Shown here: positions 1 to 57,234 of the stretch, piece after piece | How positions within the stretch are numbered: the stretch's first letter is position 1 | How the letters are laid out: each line of letters starts with the position of its first letter | Source of the DNA: Plotosus lineatus | Lineage: Eukaryota > Chordata > Actinopteri > Siluriformes > Plotosidae | Assembly (NCBI GenBank): GCA_024760905.1 | Contig: CM045745.1 | Coordinates: 3,390,282 to 3,454,281, forward strand | DNA: 64,000 nt | Reading direction: 5' to 3' | Notes under the pieces: generated by a model | Seen by the model: the letters and a program-made list of their open reading frames with translations, nothing else | What the model was told of the DNA's origin: nothing | Database searches by the model: none | Translations under genes and position numbers: made by a program

Positions 1-9
1 CACTAAATG

Positions 10-690
10 TTCTGCCTGGTCACTCCAACTTCAGCATCCTACTACCAATATATTCACTATCTCTCCTCTGTACATGTCCAAACCATCTCAATCTAGCCTC
101 TCTGACTTTATCTCCAAAACATCTTACATGTGCTGTCCCTCTGATGTGCTCATTTCTGATCCTATCCATCCTCGTTACTCCCAAAGAGGACCTCAACATT
201 TTCATCTCTGCTACCTCCAGCTCTGCCTCCTGTCTTTTCCCCAGGGCCACTGTTTCTAAACCATACAACATCGCTGGCCTCATCACCGTCTTGTACACTT
301 TTCCTTTCATTCTTGCCAATACTCTCCTATCACACATCACTCCGGACACTTTTCTCCAACCATTCCAACCTGCCTGCACACGCTTCTTCACCTCTTTTCC
401 ACACTCTCCATTGCTCTGGATTGTTGAGCCTAAGTACTTAAAATCCTGCACCTTCCTTATCTCTGCTTCCTTTAACCTCATCGTTCCTCTTGGGTCCTTC
501 TTGTTTATACACATGTATTATGTCTTACTGAGGCTAACCTTCATTCCCCCTCCTTTCCAGGGCATACCTCCACCTCTCTAGATTTTCCTCCACTTGTTCT
601 CTGCTCTTACTACAGATCACAATGTCATCTGCAAACATCATAGTCCATGGAGATTATTGTATTGATATTGCCTGCCCATCACCATAGTAA
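10..690 (-). mobile_element. RTE-type LINE fragment, RT C-terminal part
   Basis: On the minus strand it encodes DFKYLGSTIQSNGECGKEVK, YGLETVALGKRQEAELEVAE and MDRIRNEHIRGTAHVRCFGD. This is the C-terminal part of RTE-clade reverse transcriptase (the MDRIRN...REARLRWFGHV block is typical). The 3' UTR is missing at the left and the copy is 5'-truncated near 690, with a small deletion at about 655-670. Confidence 0.9.
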
Positions 691-711
691 CTGAGCAATT
701 GAATGAGCTGC

Positions 712-714
<3 letters not shown>

Positions 715-788
<74 letters not shown>
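715..788. repeat. (TA)n(CA)n microsatellite
   Basis: About 32 TA units run into about five CA units. It abuts the left end of the Tigger-like element at 787. The YIYIYI frame across it is an artefact. Confidence 0.98.
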
Positions 789-1519
789 GTGGTACCTCAC
801 CTTACGAAATACCCAACAAACGAAAATTCCAGGTTACGAAACGCATTTACCTAAAATTTCCATCTCCGGATACGAAACAAATTCACGTTACGAAACGCGC
901 CATCTCAAAAAGTTAAACAATGCGAGAGTAGCTCTCCCACTGGCTATCTCCCAACATCCCGCGCCACTGGCCTCCCATTTCCTATCTCCCAACATCCCAC
1001 CCCACTGGCCTCCCATTGGCTAGGAAGGAGCTGCATCTCCATAATACCCATGACGCAGCTCACTCCCATTGGCTATTATGGAGCTGTATCTCCATAATAC
1101 CCATGATGCTTTTCGTGTAAAAGACACAGTTACTGTTGTTTCGTGACTTTTTTGAGTGTGCTCATTGCAACTTTATTTTTTGGCTCAGGCTTTTAACCTT
1201 GCATAAACATTTCTAAGATTATAACTCTGCTAAGAAGACATGTGTGTGATTCCCGGTGAAAGTGATTCCCGGTGCGAGTGAAAAGAAGAAGTGGGCTCGT
1301 GGCATGCGGTTGAGTGATATTGCAAAGGAATATGGCCAAACCCGTCGACCATCGGTACGATATTGAAGCAGAAGGAGGCCTTAAAAGGTATACTTTTATA
1401 CTTTTTAAAGGGTTTAGGGGGTAGTATTCTGGGCCTTGGAACAAATCAGGCCTTTTACATGTAAAACGCGGCTCAACTTACGAAGGAATGGATTAATTTC
1501 GGAAAGTGAGGTATCACTG
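787..1519. mobile_element. Tigger/pogo-like DNA transposon, short copy
   Basis: The ends are inverted repeats: CAGTGGTACCTCACCTTACG at the left and, reversed, CAGTGATACCTCACTTTCCG at the right, with TA following the right end. Around 1310-1390 the + strand encodes, in two frames, LSDIAKEYGQT and STIGTILKQKEALKG. This is the CENP-B/pogo helix-turn-helix of Tigger transposases. At 733 bp it is an internally deleted, non-coding relic. Confidence 0.75.
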
Positions 1520-1797
1520 TATATGTTGTCATGTATGTATGTTTTGTATCTATGGTAAGCTAGAACTCAAATTAAAGTTTTAGGTGACTTTCATATTTCA
1601 ATCTACACTTTAATTGTGGATGTATATTGTTAGGGCTGATTGGTGTATATTTATATAAATCAGTACTTATTCTGAATCAGCAAGAAAGAGAATTCCATCA
1701 GAAAACAGAAAGTTTAGACAATTAAAACAACACAAACAAAAACATTTCATTTTCTTTACTTGATTTTTCTAATTTATTGTTTGTTCATTTTCACTAG

Positions 1798-47800
<46,003 letters not shown>

Positions 47801-48157
47801 TGCCTCAGAACACGCGTGGGGATGACACGTGAAAACCAAACGTTACAGACAGCCCTAACACTACAGTGCAGTCTGGAGCCCTGACACACAGCTGTCAATC
47901 AGAATGAACAATGTCAATCATATCTAAGAGGGGAAATACACAATGGACATGATGGGACGACAATAAAGCCCCACTGAGAGTGTAAAGAAAATAACAGAGC
48001 TTGGAACGATAGCATGGTTTACCCGAGAGATCTGTTTCTGCTTGTTTACCTGTAAACAACAACAAATTCATGTGTGCTATTTGGAGCTGTGATGACCTCT
48101 ACGTATAATCTGTTTAAAGGTAAATCAGCTCAGCTCTGAAAACAAACAAAAAAAAAA

Positions 48158-48290
<133 letters not shown>

Positions 48291-48811
48291 CAAGTGTATC
48301 GTATTAAGTTTGTTGCTCAGCAGCAAATTTTATTCAAATTTGTAGTGATATGATCTATATAACCATTCTAAGTGTTATGCAAGACTTCAATGTTTCCTTT
48401 CAGACATTTCCGACCTAAATGTTGCCTCGCATCCTCGTTAGTCTCCTCTGTAGTTTTAATGGCTGGATGTGTAATGGCTCTGGTGATAATAACTGAAGAA
48501 ACCGATATTTGACGTTTTTTTATTTTATTTTTGGTGTCACCAATGTCTACCTGGGAAAAAAGATACTCAGACATAACCTTGTAATACTAAGATAACAAAC
48601 TGTTCATTAAATATTTGCTGTGCTCTTGCCAAAATACTAATAAAATCCTAAATATGTGAAATTATCAAAAGAAAACCACGAGTTGAAAATCATTCTGGCA
48701 AAATGCAGCTTTGCAAAATAAATAACAGAACCTAGTGATAAAAGTTTCCTGATAAGCAACAGTTACGTGAATAACAATTATCCTGTGGATGTGTATGAAA
48801 AACAAGTGTTG

Positions 48812-48817
48812 AATAAA
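48812..48817 (+). promoter_or_regulatory. candidate polyadenylation signal AATAAA
   Basis: The canonical hexamer occurs about 1.0 kb after the stop codon in GTTGAATAAAGTTTTATG, with T-rich sequence following. It may be a proximal poly(A) site. Confidence 0.5.
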
Positions 48818-49042
48818 GTTTTATGTTTTGAAAAATTATATTTATTTAAGTTTATATTTTTAAAAGTGATGCTCACTGGGAAAGTCTTGGGCTGTGATAT
48901 CTACAAAAAATATGCAATATGTGTTGTTTGGTTTAAAAGGTAACCATTGTCTTGATTGTTTAGAGGTAAAAGTCACTCCTGTGTTTGTTTGCCTTCACTG
49001 TAGAGAATTTTGTGGTGTACATATCCGTGTTAATTTATCTTG

Positions 49043-49048
49043 AATAAA
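49043..49048 (+). promoter_or_regulatory. candidate polyadenylation signal AATAAA
   Basis: A second hexamer occurs in CTTGAATAAAGAATATGCC, followed within 40 bases by a TGTGTTTATTTTT stretch that could serve as the downstream U/GU-rich element. It is the better distal candidate. Confidence 0.55.
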
Positions 49049-49351
49049 GAATATGCCATAATAACTTTGTGTTTATTTTTCAGGAAATGCCTTTAGATGA
49101 AGCCAGTACTAAACTTATCTGAAACACCTTCACTCAATATACTTTTAATTCTCAAAATGATTCGAGTTCAGAAAAGGTCAAAGACTGATAAAAACGTCCC
49201 TGTGGTGTTAACCACCTGAGCTAGAGATGGTATTATCACCAGGATATGGAAAAAATAATAGACGCTTGAAAGTCTATGTACAATGTACAACTAACTTGTG
49301 GCCACCAGAGGGTGGTATTGACCTGTTTATTAAAATACTTTACTGTACTGT

Positions 49352-49693
49352 GCACTAAGTGGGGCATTGATTGCTGATCTTAAGGTTGGGGGATCGAGTC
49401 CCACTCTCCACAAGGTTGTCACTGCCCCCCCCCCCCTCCCCAGTGCAGCTAACTGGATTATCAAAGGACGGCCATGTCTCTCACTGTCTATGGAGGTGAG
49501 AGGTCCATGTAAAAGAACCATTGTTGACTTTGGTAAAGAGGAGCTGCAAAGCCAGCAGAGTGTTTCTGTCCCTTGCTGAAGGGCTGTCGGGAAGGGCATC
49601 GACCTAAAATCATATGAACCAAATCAAACATGCCAATCACATAATTTGCTGTGGCGACCCCTGAAACAGGAGAAAGTCGAAAGGAAAAGAAGA
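49352..49693 (+). mobile_element. tRNA-derived SINE, type A
   Basis: Degraded head (GGGGCATTGATTGCTGATCT, B box GGATCGAGTCC), a C-run at 49426-49441, body, and LINE-like tail TTGCTGTGGCGACCCCTGAA...GAAAGTCGAAAGGAAAAGAA. GCACTAA lies on both sides, a weak duplication trace. Confidence 0.88.
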
Positions 49694-49738
49694 TTGTATT
49701 ATGCACTAAATATTCTCAGGTATATAAGAAGGTCCAGG

Positions 49739-50076
49739 GGGGCAGTGGTGGTCTAGTGGTATAGGGCACTGGATCACTGATCCAAAGGTTGGGGGTTCGA
49801 GTCCCACTCTCCACCGTCCCCCCAGTGCAGCTAACTGGGTTATCAAAGGCAGGCCATGTCTCTCACTGGCTATGGTGTGAGGCATGTAAAAGAACCATTG
49901 CTGACTTTCGTAAAGAGTAGCTGCAAAGTCGTCAGCGTGTTTCTGTCCCTTGCTAAAAAGGGTTGTGACAGGAAGGGCATCCGACGTAAAAACCTCTGCC
50001 AAATCAAACATGCGAATCAGATGACTCGCTGTGGCGACTCCCGAGTAAAAGGGAAAAAGCTGAAAGGAATACAGAC
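49739..50076 (+). mobile_element. tRNA-derived SINE, type A, full length, 17-bp TSD
   Basis: Perfect 17-bp duplication ATATAAGAAGGTCCAGG (49722-49738 and 50077-50093). The order is tRNA head with A box TGGTCTAGTGG and B box GGTTCGAGTCC (pol III promoter), core (TTATCAAAGGCAGGCCATGT ... CTGACTTTCGTAAAGAG), a segment like the LINE 5' UTR (GACAGGAAGGGCATCCGACG) and a tail like the LINE 3' end (CTGTGGCGACTCCCGAGTAA). It serves as the reference copy for type A here. Confidence 0.96.
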
Positions 50077-50096
50077 ATATAAGAAGGTCCAGGCTT

Positions 50097-50210
50097 TGAC
50101 TCCCAGGATCAGTGATGGTGTTTCTGTTTGGAGTTTGCATGTTCTCCCCAGGCATGTGTGGGTATCCTCTGGGTGCACTTTCCTCCAACAATCCAAACAC
50201 ATTGCACATG
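50097..50210 (+). mobile_element. SINE fragment, GCATGTTCTCCCC family
   Basis: GTTTGGAGTTTGCATGTTCT and GTGGGTATCCTCTGGGTG match the core of the 31590 family. The copy was the target of the SINE at 49739, whose right TSD overlaps its start. Confidence 0.65.
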
Positions 50211-50252
50211 ATATATATATATTTATATATATATAGTGTGTGTGTGTGTGTG
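50209..50252. repeat. (TA)n(TG)n microsatellite
   Basis: Short TA run and about eight TG units before the RTE fragment. Confidence 0.9.
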
Positions 50253-51072
50253 AGGGTGAACAACAGTCTGGTTTCATGCAAAGAAAGAGGAAAGAGCACC
50301 AGCGATGCAATGTTTGCTTTGAGGATGTTAATGGAGAAGTATAGAGAAGGTCAGAGGGAGCTGCACTGTGCCTTTGTGGATCTGAAGAAAGCATATGACA
50401 GGGTGCCCTGAGAGGAACTGTGGCATTGCATGAGGAAGTCTGGAGTGACAGAGAAGTATGTTAGAGTGGTGCAGGACATGTATGAGAGATATAAGACAGT
50501 GGTGAGATGTGCTGTCGGTATGACAAAAGAGTTCAAGGTGGAAGGGGGACTGCATCAAGGGTCAGCTCTGAGCCCCTTCTTGTTTGCTATGTTGATGGAC
50601 AGGCTGACAGACAAGGTTAGAAGAGAATCCCCATGGACTATGATGTTTGCAGAACACATTGTGATTTGTAGTGAAAGCCGAGAACAAGTGCAGGAAAATC
50701 TAGAGAGGTGAAGGTATGCCCTGGAAAGGAGAGGAATGAAGGTTAGCCTCAGTAAAACTGAATACATGTGGGTGAATGAGAAGGACCCAAAAGGAACGGT
50801 GAGGTTACAGGGAGCAGAGATAAAGAAGGTGGAGGATTTTAAGTACTTAGGCTCAACAGCGCAGAGCAATGGAAAGTGTGGAAAAGAGGTGAAGAAGCGT
50901 ATGCAGGCAGGTTGGAATGATTGGAGAAAAGTGTCCGGTGTGATTGTGTGATATGAAGATATCGGCAAGAATGAAAGGAAAAGTGTACAAGACAGTGTTG
51001 AGGCCAGCGATGTTGTATGGTTTAGAGACAGTGGCCCTGGGGAAAAGACAGGAGTAAGAGTTGGAGATAGCA
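50253..51072 (+). mobile_element. RTE-type LINE fragment, RT part
   Basis: FALRMLMEKYREGQRELHCA, FVDLKKAYDRVP (then a stop), MRKSGVTEKYVRVVQDMYER, LHQGSALSPFLFAMLMDRL and KYLGSTAQSNGKCGKEVKKR. FADD is changed (TMMFAEHIVIC). It is 5'-truncated and cut off at 51072, where antisense Rex3 sequence begins. Confidence 0.92.
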
Positions 51073-52330
51073 GTTCCCGGTTGGACATGCACGAAACACC
51101 ACACCAGGGAGGCATCCGGGGGGCATTCTGACCAGATGCCCGAGCCACCTCAATTGGCCCCTCTCAATGCGGAGGAGCAGCGGATCTACTCCGAGCTCTC
51201 CCCGGAGGGTGAAGCTTTCACCTTATCTCTAAGGGAGAACCCTGCCACCCGGCGAAGGAAGCTCATTTCAGCCGCTTGTATCCGTGATCTTGTTCTTTCG
51301 GTCATTACCCAAAGCTCGTGACCATAGGTGAGGGTTGGCACGTATATTGACTGTTAAATTGAGAGCTTTGCCTTGCGGCTCAGCTTCTTCTTCACCAGGA
51401 CAGACCAGTACAGGCACCGCTTAACAGCAGAGGCTGCAGCGATCCGTCTGTCCATCTCTCGCTCCATCCTTCCCTTACTCGTAAACAAGACCCCAAGATA
51501 CTTAAACTCCTCCACTTGGGGAAGGACCTCATTCCCGACCCGGAGGGTGCATTCCACCATTGTCCAACTGAGAACCATGGCCACAGACTTGGAGGTACTG
51601 ATCCTCATCCCGGCTGCTTCGCACTCGGCTGCGAATCGCTCCAATGAGAGCTGGATGAAGCCAAAAGGACAACATCATCCGCAAAAACCAGAGACAAGAT
51701 CCGATGGCCACCAAACCTCATTGCCTCGACTGCGCCTAGAAATTCTGTCCATAAAAATTATGAACAGAATCGGTGACAAAGGACAACCTTGGCGGACTCC
51801 AACTCCCACCGGAAACGAATTCGACCTGTTGTTACCAATACGGACCAAACTCTGGTTCCGGTGATACAGCGACCGAACAGCTTGTAGCATCGGGTCCGGA
51901 ACGCCGTACTCTCGGCGCACGCCCCACAAGATCGTTCGAGGGACACAGTCGAAAGCCTTCTCCAAATCCACAAAGCACATGTGGACAGATTGGGCAAACT
52001 CCCATGCCCCCTCCAGAATCCTGTTTTGTTCCTCCTGAATCCGAGGTTCGACTATCGGTCGGATCCTCCTCTCTAGTACCCCTGCATAGACTTTTCCAGG
52101 TAGACTGAGGAGTGTAATTCCCCAATAATTGGAACACACCCTCCGGTCCCCCTTCTTAAAAATTGGGACCACCACCCCAGTTTGTCAATCCAGAGGTACA
52201 GCCCCTGATGACCATGCGATGTTGCAGAGACGTGTCAACCAAGACAGTCCTACAACATCCAGAGCCCTGAGATATTCTGGGCGGATCTCATCCAACCCCA
52301 GAGCTCGACCACCAAGGAGCTTTTTGACAA
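51073..52330 (-). mobile_element. Rex3-like LINE, 3' part of split copy
   Basis: The minus strand encodes VCSNYWGITLLSLPGKVYAG, SVHMCFVDLEKAFDCVP, GVRQGCPLSPILFIIFMDRI, ERFAAECEAAGMRISTSKS and KYLGVLFTSKGRMEREMDRR. CGGTGACAAAGGACAACCTT at 51769 and ACCACCACCCCAGTTTGTCA at 52170 correspond, as I recall them, to the standard Rex3 primer sites. The 3' terminus is missing. The 5' part continues at 55061 beyond an RTE insertion. Confidence 0.9.
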
Positions 52331-55060
52331 CCTCAGTGTTCAGGAGACCAGGTGTAAAGGTAGCAAAGCTAAAAGCTTAGGAGCAGGGTTTAAGCTGTTT
52401 TATCACAGTGTGGATGGGAAGAGAAATGGAGCAGGCGTCATCGTGAAGGAGGAGTTTGTCAGGAATGTTCTAGAAGTGAAAAGATCTCAAGTTAGAAATT
52501 GAAGGCGTGATGGTCAATGTTGTTAGTGCTTATGCCCCACAGGCAGGATGTAAGCTAGAAGAGAAGGAGAGATTCTGGAGTGAGTTAGATGAAGTGATGC
52601 AGCGTACCCCCAGAGGTGAAAGAGTGGTCATTGGGGCAGACTTCAATGGACATGTTGGTGCAGGCAACAGAGGGGACGAGGAAGTGATGGGCAGGTTTGG
52701 TATCCAGGACAGGAACACAGAAGGACAGATGTTGATCGATTTTGCAAAAAGGGTGGAAATGGCTGTGGTGAATACTTTCTTCAAGAAGAAACAGGAGCAT
52801 AGGGTGACTTATGAAACCGGAGGTAAGAGCACACAGGTAGACTACATCTTGTGTAGGCGATGTAACTTAAAGGAAGTCAGTGACTGCAAGGTAGTAGTGG
52901 GTGAGAGTGTTGCCAAACAGCATAGGATGGTGGTGTGCAGGATGACTCTGATGGTGAGAAAGGTGAAAAAGGCAAAGGCAGAGCAGAAGACAAAGTGGTG
53001 GAAGCTGAAAAAGGAAGAGTGTCGTGTTGTCTTCAATGAGGAGTTGAAACAGGCTTTGAGTGGTCAGGAAGTGCTTCCAGATGACTGGACAACCACAGCC
53101 AATTTGATCAGGGAGACCGGTAGGAGAGTACTTGGTGTGTCCTCTGTAAGGAAAGTAGATAAGGAAACTTGGTGGTGGAATGAGGAAGTGCAGGAGTGTG
53201 TACAAAAGAAGAGATTAGCTAAGAAGAAGTGGGACACAGAGAGGACCGAAGAGAGTAAACACGAGTATAGGGAGACACAGCGTAAGGTGAAGGTAGCGGT
53301 GTCAAAGGCCAAACAGAGGGCGTATGATGACTTGTATGATAGGTTGGACAGTAAGGAGGGAGAAAATTATTTATACAGGTTAGCACAGCAGAGAAATAGA
53401 GATGGGAAAGACGTGCAGCAAGTTCGAGTGATAAAGGACAGAGAGGGAAATGTATTGACTGATGACAGAAGTGTGCTGGGAAGATGGAAAGAGTACTTTG
53501 AAGAGCTGATGAATGAGGAAAATGAGAGAGAAAAAAAGAGTAGAAGGGGTGACCGTTGAGGACCAGGAAGTAGCAAAGATTAGTAAGGGAGAAGTGAGGA
53601 GGGCATTGAAGAGGATGAAGAGTGGAAAGGCAGTTGGCCCTGATGACTTACCAGTTGAGGTATGGAAGTGTCTTGGGGAGGTAGCAGTAGATTTTCTGAC
53701 AAGAATATTCAACAAGGTCTTAGAAAGTGAGCAGATGCCGGAGGAATGGAGGAGAAGTGTGCTTGTGCCCATTTTTAAGAACAAGTGAGATGTACAGAGT
53801 TGTGGCAGCTACAGAGGGATAAAGTTGATGAGCCATACAATGAAGTTATGGGAAAGAATAGTGGAAGCTAGACTAAGGGCAGAGGTCAGCATTTGTGAAC
53901 AACAGTTTGGTTTCATGCCAAGAAAGAGCACCACAGATGCAGTGTTTGCTTTGAGGATGTTAATTGAGAAGTACAGAGAAGGTCAGAAGGAGCTGCATTG
54001 TGCCTTTGTGGATCTGGAGAAAGCATATGACAGGGTGCCAAGAGAAGAACTGTGGTATTGTATGAGGAAATCTGGAGTGGCAGAGAAGTATGTTAGAGTG
54101 GTGCAGGACATGTATGAGAGATATAAAAAAGTGGTGAGGTGTGCTGTCGGTGTGACAGAAGGGTTCAAGGTGGAGGTGGGACTGCATCAAGGGTCAGCTC
54201 TCAGCCCCTTCTTGTTTGCTATGGTGATGGACAGGCTGAGAGACGAGGTTAGACAAGAATCTCCATGGACTATGATGTTTGCAGATGACATCGTGATCTG
54301 TAGTGAGAGCAGAGAACAAGTGGAGGAAAATCTAGAGAGGTGGAGGTATGCCCTGGAAAGGAGGGGAATGAAGGTTAGTCTCAGTAAGACAGAATACATG
54401 TGTGTGAACGACAAGGATCCAAGAGGAACGGTGAGATTACAGGGGGCAGAGATAAAGAAGGTGGAGGATTTTAAGTACTTAGGCTCAACAATCCAGAGCA
54501 ATGGAGAGTGTGGAAAAGAGGTGAAGAAGCGCGTGCAGGCAGGTTGGAATGGATGGAGAAAAGTGTCCGGTGTGATGTGTGATAGGAGAGTATCATCAAG
54601 AATGAAGGGAAAAGTGTACAAGACGGTGATGAGGCCAGCGATGTTGTATGGTTTAGAGACAGTGGCCCTGGGGAAAAGACAGGAGTCAGAGTTGGAGATA
54701 GCAGAGATGAAAATGTTGAGGTTCTCTTTGGGAGTAACGAGGATTGATAGGATCAGAAACGAGTACATCAGAGGGACAGCACATGTTAGATGTTTTGGAG
54801 ACGAAGTCAGAGAGGCTAGATTGAGATGGTTTGGAAATGTACAGAGGAGGGATAGTGAGTATATTGGTAATAGGATGCTGAGGTTGGAATTACCATGTAG
54901 AAGGCCCAGAGGAAGACCAAAGAGGAGATTTATGGATGTGGTGAAGGCGGACATGAAGGTCTTTGGAGTAAGAGTAGAAGATGCAGAGGATAGGGAGAGA
55001 TGGAGGCAGATCATTTGCTGTGGCGACCCCTGAAGGGAACAGCCGAAAGAAAAAGAAGAA
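52331..55060 (+). mobile_element. RTE-type LINE, 5'-truncated, inserted in Rex3
   Basis: The longest intact coding stretches of the family here are the endonuclease and linker (frame 52507-53559: GADFNGHVGAGNRGDEEVMG, VDYILCRRCNLKEVSDCKVV) and RT (frame 53825-55033: [77 protein letters not shown]). Frame breaks near 53540 and 53787 (TGA in place of a sense codon) separate them. The tail GAACAGCCGAAAGAAAAAGA ends at 55060. Confidence 0.95.
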
Positions 55061-56777
55061 GTGACCTCCACTCCAGTGATGGGCGGACCCCCACCCGAAC
55101 CCCCAGGGTCTTCCTCTTCCACGGAGGGTGTGTTGGTGGGATTGAGGAGGTCCTCAAAGTATTCTCTCCACCTCTCTACGACATCCCCAGTCAAGGTCCG
55201 CAGCTCCCCACCTCCACTGTAAACAGTGTTTGTGAAGAACTGCTTCCCCCTCCTAAGGCGTGGTCCAGAACCTTTTTGAGATCAACCGATAATCACTCTC
55301 CAGGCCCTCACCAAACTCCTTCCACGCCCAAGATTTGCGACAGCCTCAGCTGCAGCACGTATGGCCTGCCGGTACCCGTTTGCAGCCTCGGGAGTGTCAC
55401 AGACTAATAAATCCCGATCGGTCTCCTTCTTCAGTTGGATTGCCCCCTTCACCGCAGGTGTTCACCACCGGGTTCGGGGATTACCGCCACGACAAGCACC
55501 GAAGCACCTTACGGCCACAGCTATGGGCTGCTGCCACAGCAATGGAGGCACGAAACATGGCCCATTCGAATTCCATGTCCCCGCCGCCTCCAGGACGTGG
55601 TTGTCGCTCTGCCGGAGGTGGGAGTTCAAGGTCTCTCGGACAGGGGACTCCACCAAACGTTCCCAGCAGACCCTGATTACACGCTTGGGCCTGCCAGGTC
55701 TGGAAGGCAACCTCCCCCACCACCAAAGCCAGCTCACCACCAGGTAGTGATCTGTAGACAGCTCAGCTCCTCTCTTCACCCGAGTGTCCAGAACATATGG
55801 TCACAAGTCCGATGACACGACTACAAAGCCAATCATCGAATTGCGACCTAGGGTGTCCTGGTGCCAAGTGCACTTATGGGCACACTTATGTTTGAACATG
55901 GTGTTCGTGATAGACAAACTGTGACAAGCACAGAAGTCCAACAACGAAACACCATTCGGATTCAGACTGGAGAGGCCATACCGACCGATCACACCCTTCC
56001 AGGTCACACTATCGTTGCCCACATGGGCGTTGAAGTCTCCCAAGACAAAGAGTGAGTCTCCCAAGGGAGCGTTCTCCAACACCACCCTCCCAAAGACTCC
56101 AAGACGGAGGGAAGCTACCCTTTCATCAATCGGTGAGAACCCCAACATTTGGGCACGGGGGGGCAACAAGAATACCCACTCCGGCTTGCCGCCTCTCCCC
56201 ATGAGCAACTCCAGAATAGAAGAAGGTCCAGCTTCTCTCGACATGGATGGTTCCAGAGCCCAAGCTATGCGTTGAGGTGAGTCCGACTATATCTAGTCAG
56301 TATCTCTCCACCTCACGCACCAAATCAGGCTCATTTCCCGCCAGAGAGGTGACATTCCATGTCCCCAGGGCCAGAGTAAGTAGCTGAGGATCGGGACAGA
56401 ACCCATGCCTTTGGCTGCCACCCAACTCACATTGCACCCGACCGGGAGGGCGGAAACATGTCTCCTTTTCGGGCCAGGCCCGTCCAGGCTCCATGGGCAT
56501 AAGCCCAACCACCAGATGCTCGCCTTCGAGCCCCGCACCCAGGCCTGGCTCTAGGCGGGCACCCCGTGACCCGTGTCCGGTCAAGGGAGACTGCTTCCAT
56601 TGTTTCATCTGAGATGGCATAGGGGTCTTCTGAATCGCACTTTGTCTGGACCTTCACCCAGGACCTGTTTGCCTTGGGTGACCCTACCAGGGGCATTATG
56701 CCCCCGACAACATAGCTCCAAGGATCATTAAGTCAAGCAAAACCACTCCACCATGATAAGGTGGCGATTCAGGGAGG
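55061..56777 (-). mobile_element. Rex3-like LINE, 5' part of split copy
   Basis: The minus strand encodes [77 protein letters not shown] and LGTWNVTSLAGNEPDLVREV. This is the APE endonuclease and 5' region up to CTCCACCATGATAAGGTGGC near 56765. Several stops. It is the same copy as 51073-52330. Confidence 0.9.
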
Positions 56778-57042
56778 GGTCGTTCGTTTTCTGATAATCC
56801 TAATTAGGGTCATTGGGAGGCTGGGTCCTATCTCGGCCAACTCAGAGCAAGGGCAGAGCACCCCCCTTGACAGCTCGCCAGCATCGCAAGACAGGAACAC
56901 GTTGACTGCTATACAGCTCCCGTTGTCAAAGGTCAGCAATGGTTCTTTAACATGAACCTTCCACCGCAGACAGTGACAGACCTTGAACTGCGGATCTTGG
57001 GATCAGTAATCCAGCACCTTACCACCAGGCCATCACTGCCCT
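56778..57042 (-). mobile_element. tRNA-derived SINE, type B
   Basis: L2-like tail (TCTGATAATCCTAATTAGGG, GGCCAACTCAGAGCAAGGGC), body (CAAAGGTCAGCAATGGTTCT) and reversed head (CCAGGCCATCACTGCCC). Part of the core is deleted. Confidence 0.85.
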
Positions 57043-57234
57043 TATTTAATAATAATTATTCCAAAAACATATTGTTAATAACATCACTACCACACCAGTA
57101 TTCTCGTAATCATTATCAATATCTACATTAGTTTTATTTTCATTTGTAAGGTTATTGTAATTTTAAAGAAAGGGGTGAAACCATGCACCAGTCTCTTCAT
57201 CAGGTGGAATCCTCTTTCATCGGCTGTTTCTGCA

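Noticed and set aside
703..1023. Open frames through (TA)n runs giving YIYIYI proteins (also 12947-13186, 35587-35908, 48114-48326)
   Set aside because: They are translations of microsatellites with no codon structure, splice context or homology.
49739..49810. tRNA gene at SINE heads (A and B boxes present; also 36998, 59870)
   Set aside because: The heads lack a clean cloverleaf and are joined to SINE bodies with TSDs, so they are SINE promoters, not functional tRNA genes.
54187..55194. 335-codon minus-strand ORF antisense to the RTE RT (similar ones at 22739-23587, 39736-40263, 61622-62398)
   Set aside because: They are antisense shadows of the LINE coding strand; the sense strand carries all RT motifs.
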